Part shown: in pieces, positions 19,312-28,647 of the stretch
Numbering within the stretch: position 1 is the stretch's first letter
Layout: each line of letters begins with the position of its first letter
From: Listeria weihenstephanensis
GTDB taxonomy: Bacteria > Bacillota > Bacilli > Lactobacillales > Listeriaceae
Length of the DNA stretch: 64,000 bases
Assembly (NCBI RefSeq): GCF_003534205.1
Contig: NZ_CP011102.1
Coordinates: forward strand, 2,616,036-2,680,035
Direction: 5' to 3'
Notes under the pieces: generated by a model
Databases searched by the model: none
Told to the model about the DNA's origin: nothing
Seen by the model: the letters and a program-made list of their open reading frames with translations, nothing else
Position numbers and translations under genes: made by a program

Positions 19312-19773
19312 ATGATGTTTTTCAGTTCCCTAAAACTCAGAATTCGTCGCAATATAAAGGATATCAATTATATGGTCGTTTATTTTCATTGGGGGGGTGA
19401 GAAAACAAATACACCTGTTGAATATCAAAAGCAATACGTTAAAAAATTGGTCGATGAAGGCCTTGTAGATGCAATCATCGCGAGTCATCCGCATTGGCTA
19501 CAAAGTTTTGAAGTGTATACAGGGGTTCCAATTGCTTATTCGCCCGGCAACTTTTTATTCCCAGATTACGTGAAGGGTCATGCCGCTGAAACTGGCATTT
19601 ATCGAATGAATTTTGATAATGGGAAAGTGATTGGGAATTTTGAGCCAGGGATTATTTCTGGGAATCAAGTGCATTTTCTAGAAGATAGCGCGAAGACGGA
19701 GCAATTAAATTATTTACAATCGATATCTCCAAATGCAACGATTCATGCAAATGGTGATATTACATCAAAATGA
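19312..19773 (+). pseudogene. C-terminal remnant of a CapA-family (poly-gamma-glutamate capsule) protein
   Basis: The frame encodes only the second half of the PGA_cap/CapA metallophosphatase-like domain: YMVVYFHWGGE, IIASHPHWLQSFEVY and PIAYSPGNFLFPDY are the family's conserved blocks. The N-terminal half, with the signal anchor and the first metal ligands, is missing, and upstream DNA is the unrelated riboswitch region. A 153-codon ORF from 19312 could still be translated, but homology starts only at about 19357. Probably non-functional. Confidence 0.7.
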
Positions 19774-19782
19774 TTGATAAAA

Positions 19783-19826
19783 GCAGTAGGTAAGCTTACC
19801 TGAACATTGGTAAACGTACCTACTGC
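19783..19826. terminator. terminator between CapA remnant and oxidoreductase operon
   Basis: GCAGTAGGTA / TACCTACTGC perfect 10-bp stem, with an inner GGTAAGCTTACC palindrome. It lies between convergent reading frames, so it probably ends the sugar operon on the minus strand. Confidence 0.7.
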
Positions 19827-19831
19827 CTCAT

Positions 19832-20884
19832 TTATAGCTCTTTGAAATAGACTACTTTATTCTGTTCGCCTGCTTCGAAAATTGCTTCGATTAGGCGGAG
19901 AACGCGATGCACTTCATCATTTTTTACGATTGGTTCTGCTTCGCCGTTTAGAACTGCTGCAAAATTGTCGTAGAAACCTGGCATATCCGCCTCTACTTTC
20001 GTGATTGGACTTCTTGTTGTGGATTCTTCAGATGGTGGTGCCATTGTTTTTGTGAGGCCTTGCCCCGCTTGAATTGGCGTTGGCTCAACTTTAGCAACGG
20101 TGCGATCTGGCGCGATGATTTCGCCACTTAAATCCCAATCTTGGATGAGCGCGGTGCCATCTGTACCTTTGACGTACCAGCGTGGTAGCTTCACATAGTT
20201 TGTAGTACCAACTTCGATAAGGGCTGTAACACCGTTCTCGAAGGTGATAAAACTTGTGAATCCGTCATCGACTTCATCGCCAAGAATGTAGCTTAAGTTC
20301 GCTGATACGGTCTTGATTTTGCTGTCGGTCATGAATAGGAGTTGATCGAGTAAATGTACACCCCAATCGAGGACCATGCCGCCGCCTTGTGCTTTCAGAT
20401 GGCGCCAATCGCCAGGAATCCCATTTGCGCCTTGTACACGAGATTCGATGTGGAATACGTTACCGATTTGAGCTTCTTTTTGAACCATGTCGCGTACGAT
20501 TAGGAAGTCGGAATCCCAACGTCTATTTTGGTGAACCATGAACGTTCGGTTTTCTTTTTTTGCAACGGTTAGAATCGCTTCTAGATCCGCACTCGTGATG
20601 GTGACCGGCTTCTCACAAACTACGTTCTTACCCGCTTCTAGTGCTTGGATCGCAAGTTCTCGGTGGCTATCATTTGGCGTTGCAATCAGTACTGCATCAA
20701 TTTTTTCATCTGCAAGTACGTCCTCAAAGCTCGCATATGTTTCGAGATCTTTATCCTTGGCTGCTTGGATCCGTTCTGGCGCAATATCGTAAACACCAGT
20801 TACCGTAATCCCGCTAGCCGCGCCAACGAGCTCCACATGATAACTTCCCATGCCGCCAAAACCTACTATAACTAAATTCTTCAT
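19832..20884 (-). CDS. Gfo/Idh/MocA-family oxidoreductase
   Basis: 350-residue NAD(P)-dependent sugar or polyol dehydrogenase. The Rossmann motif is GFGGMGSYH near the N-terminus, the conserved catalytic EKP is in VVCEKPVTIT (about residue 94), and the C-terminal alpha/beta domain has GGGMVLDWGVHLLDQLLF. Last gene of a five-gene operon with two isomerase-like TIM barrels, a ThuA protein and a second oxidoreductase. Substrate not assignable. Confidence 0.88.
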   Translation of the reverse strand: MKNLVIVGFGGMGSYHVELVGAASGITVTGVYDIAPERIQAAKDKDLETYASFEDVLADEKIDAVLIATPNDSHRELAIQALEAGKNVVCEKPVTITSADLEAILTVAKKENRTFMVHQNRRWDSDFLIVRDMVQKEAQIGNVFHIESRVQGANGIPGDWRHLKAQGGGMVLDWGVHLLDQLLFMTDSKIKTVSANLSYILGDEVDDGFTSFITFENGVTALIEVGTTNYVKLPRWYVKGTDGTALIQDWDLSGEIIAPDRTVAKVEPTPIQAGQGLTKTMAPPSEESTTRSPITKVEADMPGFYDNFAAVLNGEAEPIVKNDEVHRVLRLIEAIFEAGEQNKVVYFKEL

Positions 20885-20896
20885 CGAAACTCCTCC

Positions 20897-21865
20897 TTAC
20901 GCCCACCACATGTCAAGCGGTTCTTCTGTTATCAAAATGGATTGCAAATTAGTCACCGCGCGCTGGAAACCTTCGTCAATCGACATGAGCGGATCTTCAT
21001 GCTCAATGCTGACAACGTAGTCATAGCCGAACGTGCGCAGGGCACTCATCATGTCTGACCATTCGTTCACGCTATGCCCACAACCGACCGAACGGAACGT
21101 CCACGCACGTGTTTGGACATCGCCATATGGTTGCATATCGAGCAGGCCGTAGCGGTTAATGTTATCTTGATCAAGATACGTGTCTTTGGCGTGGAAATGG
21201 TGAATCGCGCCTTCTTTGCCGAGAATCTTAATAGCTCCGACGGGATCGATGCCTTGCCACCATAAATGACTCGGATCAAGGTTTGCGCCGATTGCTGGAC
21301 TGGTTGCTGCGCGTAATTCTAGAATCGTATGTGGTGTGTGAACAAGGAATCCGCCGTGAAGCTCGATGCCAATTTTAACGTCATATTCTTCTGCTAAACG
21401 CCCGATTTCTTTCCAATAAGGGATTAACTTTTCTTCCCATTGCCATTTTTTGATATCGCTGTAAACCGTTGGCCAAGGCGCTACTGGCCAGTTTGGAGCT
21501 TTCGCTTCATCACTGTCACCCGCTGTCCCTGAGAACGTGTTCACGACTGGAACGCCCATCATCGACGCCAAACGAATCGTTTTTCGCAAAATTTCATCGG
21601 CTGCGCGCGCTTCTTCTGGATCCGGTGAAATCGGATTATCATGACAACTAAACGCACTAATGATGATTCCACGATCGTCAAACTTCTTCAAATACGCCAA
21701 ACGTGCTTCTTCGCTTGCGAGTAATTCATCGGTTGGGCAATGATGGTTTCCAGGATTCCCACCTGTTCCAATTTCTACTGCTCCAAGACCTGCCGCAGCC
21801 ACCTTATCCAGCATTTCATCCAAACTTAAATTTGCAAATAGTGGTGTAAATACGCCTAATTTCAT
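20897..21865 (-). CDS. sugar phosphate isomerase/epimerase family protein
   Basis: 322-residue AP-endonuclease-2-type TIM barrel of the IolE/IolI-like group. Metal-site segments are visible: VEIGTGG, GIELHGGFLVHT, GANLDPSHLWWQG, HFHAKDTYLD and YVVSIEHEDPLMS. Only one base separates it from the thuA-like gene upstream and 12 bases from the oxidoreductase downstream. Likely isomerises or dehydrates a keto-sugar in the same pathway. Confidence 0.85.
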   Translation of the reverse strand: MKLGVFTPLFANLSLDEMLDKVAAAGLGAVEIGTGGNPGNHHCPTDELLASEEARLAYLKKFDDRGIIISAFSCHDNPISPDPEEARAADEILRKTIRLASMMGVPVVNTFSGTAGDSDEAKAPNWPVAPWPTVYSDIKKWQWEEKLIPYWKEIGRLAEEYDVKIGIELHGGFLVHTPHTILELRAATSPAIGANLDPSHLWWQGIDPVGAIKILGKEGAIHHFHAKDTYLDQDNINRYGLLDMQPYGDVQTRAWTFRSVGCGHSVNEWSDMMSALRTFGYDYVVSIEHEDPLMSIDEGFQRAVTNLQSILITEEPLDMWWA

Positions 21866-21866
21866 G

Positions 21867-22589
21867 TTATTTTCCTCCGATCTTTTCTAGTGGTTCTGCG
21901 TTACCGTATTTCGGGTACACCCAAGAAGTCGGGGCACACCAGTTGACGCCGTTCGTGATCACTTTTTGAATCGATTCATTGTAATAGGTTGGATATGTTT
22001 CGTGCCCCGGTTGGAAGTAGAAAATCTTGCCGTTGCCGCGCTTGTATGTAGCCCCACTGCGGAAAACATGTCCACCTTCAAACCAGCTTATGAAAATCAA
22101 TTCTTCTGGAGCTGGAACATCAAAATGCTCGCCGTACATCTCCTCTTTTTCAAGGTCAATATATTCTGGAACGCCATCCGTGATCGGGTGATTCGGTGCC
22201 ACGACCCAAAGCCGTTCTTTCTCATCCGCCTCGCGCCATTTCAAATCGCAACTCGTCCCCATCAACTTCATGAAAATTTTCGACATGTGACCTGAATGCA
22301 ACACGACTAAGCCCATTCCTTCCAAAATTCGCTTATGAACACGGTTTACTATTTCCTCGTCGACTTGATCGTGCGCAATGTGGCCCCACCAAACAAGGAC
22401 ATCCGTCTCGGCTAAGACTGCTTCCGTCAAACCATGCTCTGGCTCATCAAGCGTCGCCGTTTTGACATCAAGCCCTGAAGCCGTTAAAAAGCTCGCAATC
22501 TGACCGTGAATACCATCTGGATAAATCGCAGCAACTTCTTCGCTCTCTTTTTCATGGCGAAATTCATTCCATACTGTTACTTTCGTCAT
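21867..22589 (-). CDS. ThuA-like protein
   Basis: 240-residue protein of the ThuA (trehalose utilisation) family, a class-I glutamine-amidotransferase-like fold: [27 protein letters not shown] and [15 protein letters not shown]. The family's reaction is associated with modification of keto-sugars but is poorly defined. Its ATG overlaps the upstream stop codon as TAATG, so translation is coupled. Confidence 0.85.
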   Translation of the reverse strand: MTKVTVWNEFRHEKESEEVAAIYPDGIHGQIASFLTASGLDVKTATLDEPEHGLTEAVLAETDVLVWWGHIAHDQVDEEIVNRVHKRILEGMGLVVLHSGHMSKIFMKLMGTSCDLKWREADEKERLWVVAPNHPITDGVPEYIDLEKEEMYGEHFDVPAPEELIFISWFEGGHVFRSGATYKRGNGKIFYFQPGHETYPTYYNESIQKVITNGVNWCAPTSWVYPKYGNAEPLEKIGGK

Positions 22590-23329
22590 TATTTGCCCAC
22601 CATCTTTCTCAAATTTTTCAGGCCGATTTCGACGCTCAAAAGCTGATCTTTATCGAATGCCTCTTGTTCAATGATTAGCCATTTCACGCCGTTCTGCTCG
22701 GCAAGCTCAGCAAACCGCTTCACCGCAAGTACGCCGTTGCCAATCTCCGTGCTTTCCACAACAGGATCGCGTTTCATATCTTTTAAATGCACGAGTGGCA
22801 TCCGGTCCGCCCAACGCTCCATATATGGCACCACGTCAACACCCGCGTGATGCACCCAATACGTATCCAGCTCCACTTCCAACCCGTGAACACCCGCGAG
22901 CAACACGTCCAAAATGTAATCATTGCCGAGGCGTTTAAACTCATGCGCATGGTTATGATAAACAAAATGAAGCCCTCTCGCCCGAACCTGTTCCGCAATC
23001 ACACGCAGCGACTTCGCAAATTCGATCCACTCCGCTTCCGTCTCAAAATCCGCCCACGGACAAACGATATAGTCATTGCCCAGCTCCTGCTCAAACGCAA
23101 TCACCGTGTCCAGCTCATCGCGCAACTTCTCGTACGGAATATGCGAGCCCGCAATCCCAAGTCCCAGCTCCGCCAATTTCGCCTTCAAATCCGCCGCTGA
23201 ACGATCATAATATCCCGCAAATTCCACGCCGTCATAGCCCATCTCAGCGATCCTCTCAAGCGTCCCAAAGAAATCCTCCCGACACGCCTCCTGCACACTC
23301 CATAACTGAATCGCAATTGGTTTTGTCAT
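22589..23329 (-). CDS. sugar phosphate isomerase/epimerase family protein
   Basis: 246-residue second TIM-barrel isomerase/epimerase of the operon, only distantly like the one at 20897. Motifs: [35 protein letters not shown] and LVHLKDMK. The start at 23329 (N-terminus [12 protein letters not shown], typical for the family) has a GGGGGA site; an ATG 19 codons earlier lies inside the previous gene and is rejected. Coupled to ThuA by TAATG. Confidence 0.87.
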   Translation of the reverse strand: MTKPIAIQLWSVQEACREDFFGTLERIAEMGYDGVEFAGYYDRSAADLKAKLAELGLGIAGSHIPYEKLRDELDTVIAFEQELGNDYIVCPWADFETEAEWIEFAKSLRVIAEQVRARGLHFVYHNHAHEFKRLGNDYILDVLLAGVHGLEVELDTYWVHHAGVDVVPYMERWADRMPLVHLKDMKRDPVVESTEIGNGVLAVKRFAELAEQNGVKWLIIEQEAFDKDQLLSVEIGLKNLRKMVGK

Positions 23330-23345
23330 CCGAAGTCCCCCATTC

Positions 23346-24422
23346 TTATTTGAAAAATACCGGTTGTCCCGTTTGTGAAGACTCATAAATCGCTTCTAAA
23401 ATTTGCGTCACAACAAGTGCTTGTTCCGGTTTTACAGTAGCTTCCGTGTTGTTTAAAATACTATCAACCCACTGCTGTGCCTCAAGTACCGCAGGATCAT
23501 CGCCTTCACCATCATAAAAGTCAACACCGCCCGCTTCCAACTGAATTTCCGTCTCAAACATTTGGCTATGCGCTTCACCATTAATCCGCAAACCGTCTTC
23601 CATATCTGCGCCACCTTCCGTTCCACAAAGCGATGTTTTCGCCTCACCAACGTCCAACGTATTTAGTGCCCAGCTAGATTCCAACACAATCGTTGCGCCG
23701 TTTTCCATCGTAATAAAACCAAACGCTGAGTCTTCTACAGTAAATTTCGAAGGATCCCAAGGTCCCCAAGCATTCGCTGCATTTTCACGTTGCGATAATT
23801 TATGATACGCATTTCCAACCACATATTTCGGTTTGTAATTGTCCATCATCCAAAGCGTTAAATCAAGTGCATGAGTCCCGATATCAATCAACGGTCCGCC
23901 ACCTTGCGCCTCTTCATCTAAAAATACGCCCCAAGTTGGCACCGCACGACGACGAATCGCTTTTGCCTTCGCATAATAAATCTCGCCTAGTTCATTATTT
24001 TCACAAACGGTATGCAAGTACTGCGAATCTTTCCGGAATCGGTTTTGATAGCCAATCGTTAACTTTTTGCCAGTCTTTTTACTCGCATCAATCATCGCTT
24101 GCGCTTCCGCCGTTGTTTTCGCCATTGGTTTCTCGCACATCACGTGTTTTCCAGCTTCCATTGCCGCAATCGAAATCTCCGCGTGAGAAATATTCGGTGT
24201 ACAAACATGGATCACATCAATCGTTTTATCTGCTAGTAAATCCTTGTAATCCGTGTATACGCTTGCATTATCCACACCGAAATCTACCTTAGCTTTCTCC
24301 GCACGTTCTTCTACGATATCGCAAAACGCGACCATTTCTGCTTCTGCTACATTCGCCAAACTCGGCATATGTTTCCCATTTGCAATACCGCCACAACCTA
24401 TAATTCCAATTTTCAACGTCAT
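23346..24422 (-). CDS. Gfo/Idh/MocA-family oxidoreductase
   Basis: 358 residues. GIIGCGGIANGKHMPSL is the nucleotide site, MCEKPMAKT holds the catalytic lysine, and GGGPLIDIGTHALDLTLWM lies in the substrate domain. First gene of the operon; ribosome site GGAGG about 8 bases before the ATG at 24422. The pairing of two such dehydrogenases with two isomerases suggests an oxidation-isomerisation-reduction scheme as in inositol or 3-keto-glycoside breakdown; the exact sugar is unknown. Confidence 0.88.
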   Translation of the reverse strand: MTLKIGIIGCGGIANGKHMPSLANVAEAEMVAFCDIVEERAEKAKVDFGVDNASVYTDYKDLLADKTIDVIHVCTPNISHAEISIAAMEAGKHVMCEKPMAKTTAEAQAMIDASKKTGKKLTIGYQNRFRKDSQYLHTVCENNELGEIYYAKAKAIRRRAVPTWGVFLDEEAQGGGPLIDIGTHALDLTLWMMDNYKPKYVVGNAYHKLSQRENAANAWGPWDPSKFTVEDSAFGFITMENGATIVLESSWALNTLDVGEAKTSLCGTEGGADMEDGLRINGEAHSQMFETEIQLEAGGVDFYDGEGDDPAVLEAQQWVDSILNNTEATVKPEQALVVTQILEAIYESSQTGQPVFFK

Positions 24423-24494
24423 AAAAAAACCTCCATTTGATTTGTTATCTCCATGATACAAAACAAATAGAAGTTTTTCTTCCTACTTTATTGC

Positions 24495-25361
24495 TTAATT
24501 ATTCCCGAATATTGTCTTCCTATATTTGAGTGGCGATACACCCATCGCTCGCTTAAACGCATGGTGAAACGTCTTCACGCTACTAAAACCCGCCAGTTCC
24601 GCCACTTCTGTCACTGGAGTCTCTTCATTCATCAAGATCCATTTCGCCTTGCTTAGTCGGTAATCATTCACAAAAGCCATAAACGTAATCCCCATATTGC
24701 GCTTGAACAACTTCGTAAAATAATACGAACTAAAGCCGACATGATCCGCGACTTGTTGCAACGTAATGGTCTCCTGATAGTGATCCTCCACATACGCAAA
24801 AATCTGTTGCAATTTCTCAAGCGTTTCCTGCGATTTACTTGTCGCGTCCTCCGTAGAATCGCGCACAAGTCTCCGCACATCCCGCTCCAAAACCGCCAAC
24901 ATCTCGTACAATTTCGCCTTCACAACATAGCGATAACCCGCCTTGCGCTGCGAACTCTCCAGATGAATCACCTGCATCAATTCCGCAACTAGCTTCGCCA
25001 CATCTGGATTCCAATCCGCACTCGACGGCGACACATGCAAAAACAAATCGCGCAACCGCTTGCCCTCATCCTCCGTGAGCGAAAACTCCTGAAAAACATT
25101 CAAGTCAAACTGCAACACAATCCGTTCACTGTTCGGCGATGCCAAAAAATAATGCACATCGCCACCATTAATCACATAAATCTCGCCTTCCGCCATCTGA
25201 ATCGGCACATCATTCACGCCAAGGTTCAAACGCCCCTCAATCACGTAAATCAGCTCAATCTCCTTGTGCCAGTGAGGATACACAATGACGCCACCCTCAT
25301 TCGTAAAACTCCGCATCGGAAAATCCTTATCTAGCGCTGGAAACTCCAAATACAGTCCCAC
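24495..25361 (-). CDS. AraC-family transcriptional regulator
   Basis: 288 residues: an N-terminal cupin sensor domain (HWHKEIELIYVIEGRL, GGDVHYFL) and a C-terminal double helix-turn-helix (ITLQQVADHVGFSSYYFTKL, then VAELAGFSSVKTFHHAFKR). It stands directly upstream of the five-gene sugar operon on the same strand, with a 72-base gap, so it very likely activates that operon in response to a carbohydrate. Four bases downstream of the VOC gene, so probably transcribed with it. Confidence 0.9.
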   Translation of the reverse strand: MGLYLEFPALDKDFPMRSFTNEGGVIVYPHWHKEIELIYVIEGRLNLGVNDVPIQMAEGEIYVINGGDVHYFLASPNSERIVLQFDLNVFQEFSLTEDEGKRLRDLFLHVSPSSADWNPDVAKLVAELMQVIHLESSQRKAGYRYVVKAKLYEMLAVLERDVRRLVRDSTEDATSKSQETLEKLQQIFAYVEDHYQETITLQQVADHVGFSSYYFTKLFKRNMGITFMAFVNDYRLSKAKWILMNEETPVTEVAELAGFSSVKTFHHAFKRAMGVSPLKYRKTIFGNN

Positions 25362-25365
25362 GTCG

Positions 25366-25764
25366 CTACGCCGCCTCGTTCATATGCATAATCTGAATCA
25401 AATTCCCACACGTATCATCAAAAACCGCAATCGTCACCTGTCCGTGCGACGCCGGGTCCTTCGTAAACACGACGCCAAGCCCGCGCAACCGCTCATGTTC
25501 CGCGTAAACATCATCGACCGCAAACGACGTAAATGGAATCCCCTGCGCATAAATCGACGCTTTAAAAGGTCCCACCGCGGGGTTCTCATCCGGCTCTAAA
25601 ACCAGCTCCACACCATCCGGCTCCTCTTTTGACACGACCGTAATCCAGCGAAATTTCTCCGTTACTGGCACATCCTCTTTTTTCACAAATCCTAAAATTT
25701 CCGTATAAAATCGCAACGCTTTCTCTTGATCATCTACAAAAATACTCGCTAAATTAATCCTCAT
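25366..25764 (-). CDS. VOC (glyoxalase/bleomycin-resistance) family protein
   Basis: 132-residue protein with paired beta-alpha-beta-beta-beta modules: FVDDQEKALRFYTEILGF at the start and ITIAVFDDTCGNLIQI-type ending (VFDDTCGNLIQIMHM). The CGN in place of the usual PDGN is a small departure. Could be a lyase, dioxygenase-like or binding protein; the substrate is unknown. It sits between the MBL hydrolase (15 bases) and the AraC gene (4 bases). Confidence 0.82.
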   Translation of the reverse strand: MRINLASIFVDDQEKALRFYTEILGFVKKEDVPVTEKFRWITVVSKEEPDGVELVLEPDENPAVGPFKASIYAQGIPFTSFAVDDVYAEHERLRGLGVVFTKDPASHGQVTIAVFDDTCGNLIQIMHMNEAA

Positions 25765-25779
25765 TTTTCCCCATCTCCC

Positions 25780-26406
25780 TCACGTTAAATATGGATTTGT
25801 CGCTTTTTCATGGCCAATCGTCGTTGCGTCCCCGTGCCCCGAATACACACGCGTCTCATCAGGCAGAACCAACAACTGACTCGTAATGCTTTGAATCAAC
25901 GTATCAAAATCGCCCGTGTACAAGTCCGAACGCCCGATACTTCCTTTAAATAACGCGTCCCCAACGACCACAAAATCATCGAAAATAAAGCTCACACTGC
26001 CGATTGAATGCCCTGGTGTCGGTACTACACGGAACTCGAATCCTTCTATAGTATAGTCGCGAATCTCAAACTCGTTCTCCGCAGGCACGCAAATGATTTC
26101 CTCTTTGCTATATTGCGACATACCAACCGAACCGTTCAACTCCGGATTCCCGAGCCATTCCTGCTCTAGCGGACTCACATAAACCTGCACCCCGTAATGC
26201 GTCCGAATCTCCTCCAGCGCCCCGATATGATCGTAATGAGAATGCGTCAACAAAATCGCGACCGGCTTCGTCCCCGTTTCTTCCACTTTTGCGATGATAT
26301 TTTCTGCGTCACTTCCTGGATCGACAATTAAACAATTTTTATCATCCGAAATCACGTAACAATTCTCCTGCAACAAACCCGTTGCTAAACCACTAATTCC
26401 CACCAT
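25780..26406 (-). CDS. metallo-beta-lactamase-fold hydrolase (glyoxalase II-like)
   Basis: 208 residues with the zinc motif THSHYDHIG, the downstream ligands in TPGHSIGSVSF and GDALFKGSIGRSDL, and the SGHGDATTIGHEKATNP ending common to YqgX-type proteins. Expected to hydrolyse a thioester or similar bond. ATG 26406 has an AAGGTGG site; the ATG 15 codons earlier falls on the promoter region. First gene of an MBL-VOC-AraC transcription unit. Confidence 0.87.
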   Translation of the reverse strand: MVGISGLATGLLQENCYVISDDKNCLIVDPGSDAENIIAKVEETGTKPVAILLTHSHYDHIGALEEIRTHYGVQVYVSPLEQEWLGNPELNGSVGMSQYSKEEIICVPAENEFEIRDYTIEGFEFRVVPTPGHSIGSVSFIFDDFVVVGDALFKGSIGRSDLYTGDFDTLIQSITSQLLVLPDETRVYSGHGDATTIGHEKATNPYLT

Positions 26407-26439
26407 ATTATGCGCCACCTTTTTCTTCTCATTTCTTAA

Positions 26440-26468
26440 AGTATATCGCAAACGAAAAGATTAACCAA
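26440..26468 (-). promoter_or_regulatory. promoter of MBL-VOC-AraC operon
   Basis: TTGGTT (26463-26468), 17-base spacer, TATACT (26440-26445), followed after about 35 bases by the start codon at 26406. Confidence 0.65.
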
Positions 26469-26493
26469 GGAGGAGCATCGCATCAACGAATTA

Positions 26494-28617
26494 TTACTTC
26501 CAGTTTGCCGCATCACCATTCATCCACGCGGCTATTTCATTTCCTATAAAATACTGCCCTTCGTCATTTGGATGTACGCCATCAATTAATGAATAATCAT
26601 ACATCTCTTTTTCGCTATACAAATCCAAACAAGGTGCCTGATATTTTTGTGCTACATTTTTAATAGCTGTCGCGTAATCATTCAAATAAACCCCATTATT
26701 ATTCGAGAAATTATCGGAATCCTTCCCATCTCCAGCTAATTGCCGAGAACGCCACATCGGGGTGACAAAGTATATTTTTTTATTCTGCGCTTTTAGTTTA
26801 GCTGCTATCGTGTTTAGCGCGCCATAAAAAGTGTTTTTATCGCTCCTATTTAATGTTCCCATTGGCGTCTCATAGTAAAAGTCATTCGTCCCACCGAAAA
26901 TCACAACATCGGTGATTTTAGAAGTATCGAGCGCTTCTAGCTGCTGTACTAACGATTGCACGGAAGAAGCATCGTTTTGCGCAATTGTTGCACCGCTAAT
27001 TCCTTCATTTTGTAGCGTTGGGAAACGTAATTGTTTCGCTACAATATTCGGATAAGCAATATTCGCCCGGAGTCCTGCCGTGATGCTGTCTCCTAAAAAT
27101 AGGACATTGGCAGACTTCCATTTTGCGATACTAGCAGGTATTTGTTCTACCGTAAGCTCGGTCGTTTCTAGTACTTCGCTTTTCTTATTATACGTTTTAA
27201 TGATCACCACGTCCGTTGCTTGCGTTATTTTCCCTTCAATATAAAACTTAAGCTTATGATTAATCACGTCGCCACCATAGTATACTTTTTGGTTGATCTG
27301 CACGCTCATTTGAGTGACATCAGGATTACTGTAAATTCCTGTTATGTATTTATCTCCCAACATGAAATCGTCTAAAAAGACCTGCGTAACTTTCTGTACG
27401 TCTTGTGTCAAGTTGCCGCTAAAAGTGCCTTCGTTGTTCTGCCAAGTTAATTGGTGTTTCCCAGCTTCATCCCAGACTAGGAAATTATCGCTTAGATGAT
27501 ATGCCGCCGATGTATCGATAACAAGCGGTTGCTCATCTTTATCTTTCAAAAAAACAGATGCGCTCTCGCCCAATTTTGTCACGGGTGCTGTAACCTGTTG
27601 ATTAATCGCAAAAAAACTGATTAGATTTGTTAAATTTTTCAAAGGTTCGAGATTTGTCAGATGATTTCCAGATATGTTTAGTTGTTGCAGTAAAACGAGA
27701 TTTTGTAAGTCTATGATGTTTGTTAGCTCGTTATCGGCTAAATTTAAATATGTTAATTCTGGAAATTGACGAACGATACTAGCATCTTTGATATTATTTT
27801 CATTTGCTTTGAGGTACGTTAGATGCGTGAGTTGATTTAGACTACTTATGTCTGTAATCTGATTTCGCGTAAAGTCTAGACTGGTTAATGTCACTAAGTT
27901 TCGAAGCGGCGTAATATCGCTGATGTTGTTTGCGAACAGACCTAGTACCGATAATGCAGTTAGGTTTTGTAATGGTTCAATGTCTTTTATTTCGTTTGAA
28001 TTTAATTGTAAAGATTGTAGCGTTGTTAAGCGTGCAAGTGGCGCAACATCTTGGATACGATTTAGGCCAAGATCAAATGTTGTAGCTTTTGCTAGCATGG
28101 AAAGCGGGCTAATATTTGATACTTGGTTGCTGTATAAATTAAGGCTTGTTAGGTTCGTTAAGCTACTTAGAACTGCGATATCACTTATTTGATTCCCTTG
28201 TAGCTGTAAGTTTTTCGTATTTATTAGTTTTTTCAGTGGTGAGATGTCCCTAATTTTATTATAAGTCAATGTAATAGTTTTTAAAGCTGTTATATTGCTG
28301 ATTGGCGTTAAATCCGCAACATCTGTATTGGTGAGTTGGAGACCTGTGATGTTTGTTAAGTACTCAAGTCCTGTTAAATCGCGTACTTTTTGATTTTTGA
28401 TGACTAGAGAACCGAATTTGGTGAGTTGCGTTTTGGTGACTAGATCAGTTGGACTTTTTTTAAGTGTAGTTGCGATTGTTTCAGCCAGAATTGGATCGGG
28501 AAATAAGTCCCCAATTCTGTATTCTTGTTCCGCTGCAATCGTTGTTAGTTGAAAATGACTTAATAAAACCATTGGTAAGATGAATAAAATAATACTTTTT
28601 TTTATAAACGTGTTCAC
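26494..28617 (-). CDS. secreted internalin-like LRR / Ig-like / SGNH-hydrolase protein
   Basis: 707 residues from a GTG start with AAGGGG site. Signal peptide to about residue 30; an internalin-type cap (IGDLFPDPILAETIATTLKK); about twelve 22-residue leucine-rich repeats (SLQLNSNEIKDIEPLQNLTA-like) to about 330; an inter-repeat-like domain; one Ig-like module (YITGIYSNPDVTQMSVQINQ, VYYGGDV) of the same type as in the large surface proteins of this window; and a C-terminal SGNH/GDSL hydrolase with VLFLGDSITAGL, FGGTNDF and DGVHPNDEG (nucleophile Ser and Asp/His pair). No LPXTG anchor. Only 30 bases past the acyltransferase gene, so probably the last gene of the EPS operon; it may be an extracellular esterase. 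Confidence 0.88.
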   Translation of the reverse strand: MNTFIKKSIILFILPMVLLSHFQLTTIAAEQEYRIGDLFPDPILAETIATTLKKSPTDLVTKTQLTKFGSLVIKNQKVRDLTGLEYLTNITGLQLTNTDVADLTPISNITALKTITLTYNKIRDISPLKKLINTKNLQLQGNQISDIAVLSSLTNLTSLNLYSNQVSNISPLSMLAKATTFDLGLNRIQDVAPLARLTTLQSLQLNSNEIKDIEPLQNLTALSVLGLFANNISDITPLRNLVTLTSLDFTRNQITDISSLNQLTHLTYLKANENNIKDASIVRQFPELTYLNLADNELTNIIDLQNLVLLQQLNISGNHLTNLEPLKNLTNLISFFAINQQVTAPVTKLGESASVFLKDKDEQPLVIDTSAAYHLSDNFLVWDEAGKHQLTWQNNEGTFSGNLTQDVQKVTQVFLDDFMLGDKYITGIYSNPDVTQMSVQINQKVYYGGDVINHKLKFYIEGKITQATDVVIIKTYNKKSEVLETTELTVEQIPASIAKWKSANVLFLGDSITAGLRANIAYPNIVAKQLRFPTLQNEGISGATIAQNDASSVQSLVQQLEALDTSKITDVVIFGGTNDFYYETPMGTLNRSDKNTFYGALNTIAAKLKAQNKKIYFVTPMWRSRQLAGDGKDSDNFSNNNGVYLNDYATAIKNVAQKYQAPCLDLYSEKEMYDYSLIDGVHPNDEGQYFIGNEIAAWMNGDAANWK

Positions 28618-28647
28618 TAGAAAGACCCCTTTTTTACGTGATTTCTA

